A DNA stretch of 64,000 nt, taken from NCBI GenBank assembly GCA_963989385.1, contig OZ022503.1, positions 55,984,858-56,048,857 of the forward strand, written 5' to 3'. The position numbers were made by a program, and so were the translations under genes. Positions 55,967 through 64,000 of the stretch are shown piece by piece; the first letter of the stretch is position 1, and the number at the start of each line of letters is the position of its first letter. This DNA comes from Ctena decussata (taxonomy: Eukaryota > Mollusca > Bivalvia > Lucinida > Lucinidae). A model generated the notes under the pieces. The model was given only the letters and a program-made list of their open reading frames with translations. It had not been told where the DNA came from and searched no databases.

Positions 55967-57370
55967 TACGGTAAATTCTCATTTAGTTCGAACAGTTAAA
56001 AAATAAATACTGATCGGGGTGTTCGAACTATTAGAAATTGCCGGTCATGAAAATATTTAGTGTTCGAACTATTTGAATTGCCGATTTCCGGGAAAAAACG
56101 ATCTTATGTCATGTCGCAAATTATATCTCGTACCTCTCAGTATTAAATATATAGGTCCTCATTATGCATGTATTTCATTCTCTTCATCCCTTTTCAATAT
56201 TCCAAATAAGTATTCCGAAAGAAAGACAAGTATTTCAACACATTTACGATGACCTAATATGTGATTACGCCAGGTAAGTTTGTCAGTGTCCTGGCTATTT
56301 ATTCACCGCAAGTGGCCTGCTTGAAATTCACGGGCTTCTATTAATAACACACACCGTCTAATTCTGGAGATGCGGTCCTTTTGATCTTCAACATTTCTGT
56401 CTGTCCTATATTACGTCCAAGGGTGCAGATATATTGGCAACGGGTCATGAAAAAGGTGCCGTATTACATGTGCGAACAGCAAAGCCTATTCCAGTCTCAT
56501 GAGTCTGCGCATCTGCGCATCTGAAAATGATTATTTTGCAAACTATTGGTGAATCCTGGAGATTTGTAAGACTGGTCAATGTTCCCAAATGCATGGTATG
56601 ATGCGGGTGTTTGCTGATCGGATGTGTCCTGAGGCCCTTATGAGACGCACGAACCAGCTATGTCAGTGATAAACCTATCTTACGGCTACTACGAACTTTG
56701 TTTCAATGCACAGACCTTGCATATGCGCAGGCTGGTCGCTGCTTTCAGTTTGCAAATGTATTCGGACTGATTTTGTCTGGAAAGAAGAGTTCGTCGTTAT
56801 GACAATTTATTTCTTTTGCAACAAGGATTTCTCATGTGTCCATGTATCTTTCCCAAACGCACTTCAGCGCACGTGCACATTTCCGCTTTTTTTTCTTCCT
56901 TTTTTTGCTCTGAGAAATGGCGCCTTATCGCATGTACGAAAAGCAAAGACTCAGTTCAGCCTGCGCACCCCGCAACCTCATAACTTCGTTAGCTCGATCC
57001 TTCTCGGGTCAACATGTACATTCCCATTGTTGAGACGCTAATCAGACGTCGCAGATGTGTAGGCTGACCCGAGTCTTGGCTGTTTGCACTCGTAACACTT
57101 CAGCCAACTCCGAAATCTTAATCAATAACATAAATGTCAGCTGGTCTCTTTGCAAATTGCGTCTGGAAAACAAAACTGAAAACACTTGAAAAGTTTGGCG
57201 TGTTTTTTTGTGAAATTCACAATATTTTTTTGTGTTCGAAGTATTTAAAATTCAAATGCAAAGAAAAATCCACTGTTCGAACTAAATGAGAAAATTTTGA
57301 GGAGCCGTTTGACGATGAATTTAGGTGTTCGAACTGCTAGGGTGTTCGAACTAATAGAGAATTTACCGTA
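55967..57370. mobile_element. 1.4 kb TIR element (TACGGTAAATTCTC ends)
   Basis: TACGGTAAATTCTC at 55967-55980 and its exact inverse at 57357-57370. Inner ends also pair (TTTAGTTCGAAC against GTTCGAACTAA). The bounding TA could be a TA target duplication as in Tc1/mariner elements. No transposase frame was found. Words such as GTTCGAACTA recur several times near both ends. Confidence 0.75.
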
Positions 57371-57512
57371 AAGCACATGTCAAACAAGAAGTCCGCAAAA
57401 TGCTATGTCACACCTGCACTGCTTTCACAGTAGTTCTGGCTTGTACACTGTATTTAGTTCAGGCTTGTACATTGTATTTTTACCACTCCATTGCAGTTAT
57501 ATATATTGAAAG

Positions 57513-58954
57513 CAGGGCTCTCGATCACCAAAATGTGGGGCCGAAATTCGGCCCCATTCCCAATGCCAAAAAGTATGTTTTTTCCCAATTCCAAATGAAA
57601 AATTCCCAATCTGACTAAGCCTGTTTGGTCCAAGAATACAGCAGTTGCATCAATGCAAAAACCACCTAAAACTAAAAATGTTAACATAATTTATAACTTT
57701 AAAAATCGGGAAGCGATTACATTTTCAATCACGATCATCATGTTTTGTTACTGGAAAGTGGTACCGGGTTTTATCATGTACTGTTAGAGTTACTTCCCTT
57801 TCATTAGAGGGCGAATAGCCTAGCGATTTTCGCTGCAATATGTTTATATTTTCTTTGCTTCAAGGGCCAATATTGTTGTAGTGAACAATATTTTGACTTA
57901 TTCTTTAATTTAAAGCCTTCCAATGCTAAAATTTGATCGGAGTTTTCATGGTGGATGATTCTGCTGTTTTTGCGTTTTGTACCTGAATCAATTTTCACAG
58001 ACATTTTCGGCCATATCCAAAATCATAAACAGGATTACCGTGACATCCAAGGGTTAGTATAGTGATAGTGACATACCGTGGATGTTTTGTACTTGCAGGA
58101 CTGAAAGTTTTGTCATGTTCTGCATTGTGACAGTCCACTTTCTCTCAACTTCACATTATGCTTAGTTCACAGATGCTTCAAAGTTTCAAACCTAGAGTCA
58201 GTGCTGGAAACTGGCAAGATTAATGTGGTGGCCCAAAATCTTAACAGACCTAACTTTCAGTGGCCCAAATTATCCAATATCTGAAGTTCCCATTCATTTA
58301 GTATTGCCAGAAAAATAAATTTGGGCCACTAAAGGTCATATTTTGGAGATTTCTGATGGCCCCAGACAAAAATTAGGAGCATTTGGCCACTGGGCCACTG
58401 GCCGTTTCCAGCACTGCTAGAGTGTTATACTGTTGTTATATTGAAACACTTTTTTTCTAGGTCCCAGTCATGTCTCCAATTTGAGAGTGGCAAGATAGGG
58501 AAGTTGCCAGTTCAAAGAAAAGAAAGAAAAACTCAACACACACAAATAGTTTTGTTATTATCTAATATCCCAACTACAGAGTTCACGAAGTCTGCCCGAG
58601 TTTACAGGACCGAATCTGGTAAAATGATTAAAATGCACATGAAAATTCTGAATATTTTTACCAGAGCGAATGAATTTTTACCAGACATGTCAGGCGGCGG
58701 TCAGACGGGGTTTCGTGAAGACTGCAACTATTTGATAAAGTTTATTATGATTCACTATCTGCTAGATCTGTGTCTGCTTATTGACTAGATTCCTCTGAAA
58801 ATATAACAATACCATATGTAAGTTGTGTTGGTCTGACAATGAAAACTTCACACATAAAACAATGAAAATTTCCCCAATTTTAGACAAAACGACGCTATTT
58901 TTCCCAATTCTAAAGGCCCCGGCCCCATTCCCAAAAAGGGGTGTGAGAGCCCTG
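57513..58954. mobile_element. TIR element (CAGGGCTCTC ends), 5 bp target duplication
   Basis: CAGGGCTCTCGATCACC at 57513-57529 against GGTGTGAGAGCCCTG at 58940-58954. GAAAG lies on both outer sides (57508-57512, 58955-58959). Inner ends also pair (GGGGCCGAAATTCGGCCCCA, itself a palindrome, against GGCCCCGGCCCCATTCCC). No transposase recognised. The CAGGG ends and 5 bp duplication agree with the element at 43786-44566. Confidence 0.8.
58199..58416. mobile_element. 218 bp MITE nested in the 57.5-59.0 kb element
   Basis: CAGTGCTGGAAACTGGC at 58199-58215 against GCCGTTTCCAGCACTG at 58401-58416. CTAGAGT is duplicated on both sides (58192-58198, 58417-58423). Inner parts also pair loosely (GTGGCCCAAA against TTTGGCCACTGGGCCAC). 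Confidence 0.85.
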
Positions 58955-59091
58955 GAAAGTAGATGATTTCAGTTACCAACTAAAATACCCAACTTATATT
59001 TAATTATTAAGTCTGTTTTACAAGGAACTCAAAAAGATGTTTTATTTGTTTAAAGTTGGCTAAGCTAGTTTATGGTAATGATGAAACTGTA

Positions 59092-59290
59092 GAGAGATGC
59101 TTGCAGCAATACGCCAACAGATTTCTCATCCCATTTGGCAGTGTCAAGGCCTTCAAGCACTCCTTCTACCCATCCAGCATCCGACTCTAGAACAGCCTGC
59201 CAGCGGAGGTTAATCACTGCACCGTCCCTAGACATCTTCAAGATGAGGATGGGTGCAGTACTTCCATAGCCCAAGGCAACTTGTTTGTAA
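59092..59290 (+). pseudogene. Reverse transcriptase C-terminal relic
   Basis: Plus-strand translation gives LQQYANRFLIPFGSV and KHSFYPSSIRL-stop-NSLPAEV, the usual end of LINE ORF2 proteins (IRLWNSLPAEV). The Trp codon is a stop, and a further shift follows. Non-functional. Confidence 0.65.
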
Positions 59291-60285
59291 TCTGCACCGT
59301 GGACTTCCGTCGCATGAGTGAGAATGTTCCAGAGGAACCAAACTTATTATTGGAAGATGAATACCCCTTGACACAATATTTGCCACTGATAAAGCAATGG
59401 GACCTTTGATTCTCCACTATTGATTACAGAAACTTTCACCAAATTTATTTCAAACTCTCAAAGCATACAAACAGAAGACTGACAAGAACATTCTAAAGAA
59501 GACTGACAAGACCATTCTTCTTAAAGATACAGTAAATTTAAACATTTCCCCAATTCTTTTGTCTCCGTCATGAAACTAGGTCAAGGCTAAGCTCTGGACT
59601 CCCACACTGAAGTGTAAAAGCCTTGTATGATCTAGCATTAATCCTCAACTCACGTGATTTATTTCCGAAACACTGGATCTGTAGTTTTTCTTCGTCAAAT
59701 TTGCCACTAAATAACTTATTTCTGCTAACGCAAATGAGAGAGAGTCAAGATTCATATTAATCCATTAATTCATACGCGAAAGCTCCAAATTTCTTTGAAG
59801 CTTTCTCTCCCTCTTGACAAAACGACACTTCTGGTATATTTTTCTTTCTCTCGGAGTAAGTATTTCTTTTTAAAAGGGGCAACATCAGGAAAATTTCCGA
59901 AGTTTCTTCCTGATGAAATATTCAGTCACGGCGCAAAGCGGCCATGTTTTCAGGAAGCAAGAAGTGCATGACGGTAAAATATTAATCCAAAAAATTTAAA
60001 GACGGAAAGGAAAAGAAAAAGCAGTTCATTTTAATAAATCTTTCTTCTTCTTTTTTTTTTTTTTATGAATATCATTTCGCCGAATTATAGGAAAAAGAAA
60101 CGAACTCTGGGACCATCTATTTGTCCAAAGTTCGTGCCAATCTTGAAAGCAAATCCTCCCACATCAAGGTACCTACCCAGCTACCTACAGTCCCGAACAA
60201 TTTTCCTCACCCCGATATGAGCCACGCGTTATACTGACAATTCAGTTTTTGGATGTACGGTAGTATTAAGTTAAAAAAATGACCG
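59291..60285. other. Stretch without a recognised gene
   Basis: No exon-like frame or repeat is recognised apart from short A- and T-runs. It was searched for the missing first CNOT1 exon without success. Confidence 0.5.
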
Positions 60286-60287
60286 CA

Positions 60288-60290
60288 CTA

Positions 60291-60382
<92 letters not shown>
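60288..60382 (+). repeat. (CTAT)n microsatellite
   Basis: About 23 tetranucleotide repeats with one CTCTAT interruption. It lies about 140 bp beyond the 3' end of the LINE fragment at 60522-61235. Confidence 0.97.
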
Positions 60383-60383
<1 letters not shown>

Positions 60384-60521
60384 CTGAAACACCTCTCGCG
60401 AGGATTACGTGCAGGACTCTATATAAGTTAGTAAACAGTGAGAAGAAGACATGAAATAAAAGTGTGACAGTGTTAGTTAAATAAAATAGAGTGAAAAAGT
60501 TAAAAACAGTCTATCTCATGT

Positions 60522-61235
60522 TTAAGGCATTGGGTGGTCAAGTGACCGAACTGCTACACTAAACTGATCAAGTGTAGGCAGTGTGACAATACTTTCAGGT
60601 AATCTGTCCATTGTACAACAGCCAATGAGACGAAAGAAAGAGTACTTATAGAAATTAGCAGATGTATGGATTTGGCGCAGGGCGAGGGGGGTGCTATGCC
60701 TTGTCAGTCTGGTAGGCTGCTGAAAGTATGATGGCAGCTGAATGGCCACTAGACCATTTCTAATCCTGTACAACATGGTTAGTCTAGCATCTGCCCTCCT
60801 CTGTTCAAGTGTCTACCAGCCTAGAGTTGACTGCATAGCTGAAACACTATCGTAAGACGAGTACTTACTCTGAGTCCATCTGACGGCTCGTCTCTGGACC
60901 ATCTCTACTTTGTTTATACCCTGTTTGGTATATGGGCTCCAGATGGTGGAAGTATACTCGAGTTGGGGTCTCACGAGAAATTTGTATGCAGCCTCACGAA
61001 CACCTGGGTGTTTTGTCCGAATATTTCTTTTCAAGAAACCAAGAGTGCGGTTGGCATTAGAAGTGATTCTATTGATATGCGGACTAAAATTCAGGTTTTT
61101 AGAAATCTCAACACCCAGGTATCTGGCGGCGTCAGCTGAGGCAAGAATCTGGTTATGGAGAGTGTATGTGTTGATGATGGGATTGCGAGTCCTGGTAATG
61201 TGCAATACTTGGCATTTACCAGGGTTAAAATCCAT
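60522..61235 (-). pseudogene. LINE reverse transcriptase C-terminal fragment with one nonsense codon
   Basis: Minus-strand frame of about 237 codons, open except for TAG at 60813-60815. Before it: FNPGKCQVLHITRTRNP, ARYLGVEISKNLNFSPHINR, FLVRPQLEYTSTIWSPYT and MVQRRAVRWT. After it, in the same frame: TLEQRRADARLTMLYRIRNG. The FNPGKCQVL and YLGV blocks are typical of LINE reverse transcriptase thumb regions. The YxDD catalytic region is upstream and missing. Confidence 0.87.
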
Positions 61236-61514
61236 GTCCCATTGTTTTGAGCATGTTTCTTACAAAATATATCGAAAGATTTGTAAAGTAGGCCTAGTGT
61301 AGAATATCAGGATAGCGCAACATTTTAGAATATAGACTTGCGTTTTAAGAAAAACGAAAACAATATGAGTAACTTTATGCTTATTTTCTCTATTTTCCCT
61401 ATATACTATCATTTTTCCCTATATACTGTTAGAAAATGATGCTCATGTAAAACAGAGCAAAAATGACCCGCATTAAATATAGCCTTCTATTCTATTCTAT
61501 TCTATTCTATTCTA

Positions 61515-63306
61515 TCCCATAACCTTACTAGGTCGTTGGGCCACCACAGATGACTTCGAAACAATCCCTTTCCACCTTGTCCCGTCTTCAGCTGCCCTAG
61601 CTGAGCTGGCAAAATCCATCCCTGACCACTCTCTGATATTGTCTTCCCACCTCTTCTTCTGCCTGCCTCTTCTTCTTTTTCCTTTCACCGTGCCCTGTAG
61701 AATCGTCTTTGCTAAACCAGAAGACCTTGAGGCGTGGCCAAACTACCTTAGTTTCTGTTTCTTGACCAGCGTCAGGAGTTCATCATAAGAACACGAACTG
61801 AAACTTTTAAAAGGTCATGTATACCCTCGTCAGTTCTTCTACTGAATAACCTAAGTGGTGAAATTAAATATGCTCCGTCATTTATGACATTTCGAAATTC
61901 TTATAGAAATCAGATGTTATAGTACTGTTCCAGACTATTTCCTTAAGGAGATAGAAAACTTTCGATTTTGCATGCTAGATTACGCAATAATTGTAGTGAC
62001 TTAAACGGGGACCTCTATCTCAATCATCTTCGGAACGATAATATTTGTGCTTGTGGTAATAGTAATGAGTCTGCTTTACATTTCTTGTTCGAATGATCAA
62101 CGAATACTTTTGTTTAGAGAAACAAGATCTTTCCACCCTTTAAGTGTAATTTATTTACTTTTTGGCAAACCTAATTTATCTAATGAAGAAAATTTCTTCC
62201 TTTTCAGGCTGTCCAAAGGTACATGTATATTAAAACACAAAGAGGTTTCAATAGCCAACCATACGCGACGGTGTAAGTGGTTTGATGACAGGATGGCGGT
62301 TCGCAGCTCCTTCTTTTCTGCAGTTCTTTCTTTATTTCATTTTCCCCCTCTTTACTTCATTTTGTCTTTCTCTCTTTCTTCGTTTTCTTTGTTGGTATCT
62401 TGACATATACATTTTTGGTGCATGCATAACGGGCGGCATTGTCGTCTCAGTGCCGGTGCCTTAAAAGTTCCATCGACATGGGGACGACGATGTTCCTGCT
62501 GTTGTGTTGATAAATAGAGGATATTTGACTTTTTCAGTGTAAGATCGATTTTTATTTCACAGAATGAACACCAAAAGCAGTATTTTCACGAGTGAAAACA
62601 CCACTTTTGGTGTTCATGAGTGAAATAGTGAGATTATCAGTTTCGATTTCACTGAGAAATCTCTATAATTCATCGAAAAGTATAAAAGAAAGTTTATTTA
62701 TACTTTTGATAATTCCATTATTCCACGTTTAGAAATTGTATATTTATGTTTGTTTCTTGCCATGTCTTGTTGTGTTTGATATTGTAGGGGGAGGGCTGTA
62801 ATTAATGTTGCGAGAACTTGTAGCCCAACCCCATTGTACATAAAGGCAATAAAATATGTTTAATCTAATCTAGTTCATCATATTCTCCAATGGCTGCTTG
62901 GCTCTTCCTGCGAACCTCCTCATTGGTTATATGGTCTTTGTACGAAATGTTCAGTAACCTTCGGTAGCATCTCATCTCAAAGGCCTGCGTTCTTCTCTCT
63001 AACTCTGCTGTCAAGGCCACGATTCACAGGCATACAGAAATATGGAAATGACAAGGGAGCGCATAAGTTTCATCTTTGATTCAAGAGATATGTTATCTCT
63101 CCAAATTGGTTTCAGCTTGGTAAGAGCTGAAGTGGCTTGTGTAATCCTTGAGAGAACCTCCTGTTTTGAGACATCATCTGAGACAACTGCTCCAAGGTAT
63201 TTGAAGCTTTTTACAGTACCCAGCTTCTGCCCTTTTACCTTGCTCTCCCTCTGGATGCCATCTGCTCTGTTCGTCATCAGTTTGGTCTTCTCAGCACTGA
63301 TCTTCT
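61515..63306 (-). pseudogene. LINE ORF2 3' end, broken and split by an insertion
   Basis: Read on the minus strand from 63306: AEKTKLMTNRADG, VKSFKYLGAVVSDD, ISIFLYACESW, then a one-base frameshift into LTAELERRTQAFEMRCYRRL and RRKSQAAIGEYDE. The sequence is cut at 62882 and resumes at 61786 with LLTLVKKQKLR-stop-FGHASRSSGLAKTI and KGKRRRGRQKKRWEDNI. It ends near 61520 and runs into an AATAG repeat tail (61482-61520), the element's own 3' tail. 5' truncated. Confidence 0.85.
61787..62871 (+). mobile_element. 1085 bp LINE 3' end inserted in another LINE, 10 bp target duplication
   Basis: AGTTCATCAT is present at 61777-61786 and 62872-62881. The plus-strand content reads LHARLRNNCSDLNGDLYLN and NICACGNSNESALHFLFE, a C-terminal CCHC-like motif found at the end of many LINE ORF2 proteins, then shifts frame to FHPLSVIYLLFGKPNLSNEE. 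The 3' end AATAAAATATGTTTAATCTA has a short AATCT tail. Heavily 5' truncated. Confidence 0.82.
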
Positions 63307-63307
63307 T

Positions 63308-63570
63308 GAAAAAATATCAAAGTGCAGTTATAAAAGTGCACTATATGGACCTAACAGAACATTTTTCAGTTTTTATTCAAGAAAGGCAATAAAAGAGAAA
63401 AAGTTTCAATGTCCTATATAATTTAATGCTATTTCAAGCTCACGCGATATCGTCATTTACAGTTAGATTAAACGGGGCTGAGGAAAAATGTTGCTCATGC
63501 TACTACATGGATCCCGATGTGACATTCTCAGTTGAGGTAGGGTAGGACAGGGCAGAGGACAGAGGCCCTT

Positions 63571-63572
<2 letters not shown>
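63308..63572. other. No gene recognised
   Basis: Short AT-rich spacer between the LINE fragment and the microsatellites. Confidence 0.4.

Positions 63573-63573
<1 letters not shown>

Positions 63574-63625
<52 letters not shown>
63574..63625 (+). repeat. (AG)n microsatellite
   Basis: About 25 AG dinucleotides without interruption. Confidence 0.97.
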
Positions 63626-63627
<2 letters not shown>

Positions 63628-63643
63628 TGTTTGTGCGTGCGTG

Positions 63644-63645
63644 TA

Positions 63646-63695
<50 letters not shown>
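63644..63695 (+). repeat. (GT)n microsatellite
   Basis: About 25 GT dinucleotides without interruption, 20 bp from the AG repeat. Frames across both give spurious His-Thr and Ser-Leu proteins. Confidence 0.97.
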
Positions 63696-64000
63696 CCCTT
63701 GCTACCTGACTATAATGCCCAAATCTCCCCAACTACTTTAACGTATTTCCAAATGCTCCTTAAAATTATTTTGCCACTGCTGCTCGTCAAATCCCTAAAT
63801 GGATTACAGCTGCTCCTCAGCTCCCCAAATATGTTCAGGACCCGAGGTTATTAAACTTGAGTACATTCTCAAACTCAAAATAAAGCTTCCAGCCAGTCAG
63901 TATACTTGATTTTGAGTTTGAGATTATTCTCAAGTTTTGTAACCTCGAACCAAGGCTCATCAATTGTTGGACATCTTCCAGCCTCTCCGAGTACTCATTT

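Noticed and set aside
56706..57041. 111-codon frame with several Cys residues
   Set aside because: Inside the TIR element 55967-57370, without a recognisable domain or splice signals.
58441..58788. 115-codon plus-strand frame
   Set aside because: Lies inside the TIR element 57513-58954, shows no recognisable motif, and is probably chance.
63463..63854. Frames rich in His-Thr, Ser-Leu or Cys-Val
   Set aside because: Simple translations of the AG and GT microsatellites.

Overview
This is animal nuclear DNA: AT-rich, intron-rich and packed with mobile elements. It is most probably from a bivalve mollusc. The clues are pearl-like elements (hairpin-ended, with about 150 bp tandem cores and GGAC or GAC microsatellites), tRNA-headed SINEs sharing a tail of the molluscan V-SINE kind, and a secreted SRCR protein gene. 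The bivalve assignment is an inference from repeat style and gene content, not from a species match.

Main gene. From about 53.5 kb down to 13.2 kb the minus strand carries 21 consecutive internal coding exons of CNOT1, the scaffold of the CCR4-NOT deadenylase complex. All have GT/AG junctions and compatible phases. Together they give 3387 nt (1129 codons) with no interruption, from just after the N-terminus to the start of the CAF1-binding MIF4G domain. The exon with the start codon was not found up to 64000, and the 3' half of the gene is not found between 1 and 13208, so the gene runs off both ends.

Nested gene. At 5.9-8.1 kb, on the plus strand and inside what must be a CNOT1 intron of at least 13 kb, lies an intact single-exon gene. 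It encodes a signal peptide, a long coiled coil and one C-terminal SRCR domain. Its 3' half plus flank is duplicated directly downstream, leaving a second open SRCR frame without a signal peptide.

Introns. They are almost entirely repeats. (1) A set of hairpin-ended elements at 1-973, 2179-4902, 10666-11917, 13879-15165, 27689-31090, 33838-37106 and 53707-54824, often nested. Families with unrelated ends share one architecture, and empty sites can be reconstructed from repeat copies in the same window, showing insertion at AAC^AA without target duplication. (2) Several families of near-perfect palindromic MITEs of about 60-240 bp. (3) tRNA-derived SINEs. (4) TIR elements with clear target duplications at 43.8-44.6 kb and 57.5-59.0 kb. 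(5) Broken non-LTR retrotransposon 3' ends at 55.3, 59.1, 60.5-61.2 and 61.5-63.3 kb, one split by a later insertion with a 10 bp target duplication. (6) Microsatellites.

No rRNA, functional tRNA, CRISPR or bacterial-type operon is present.
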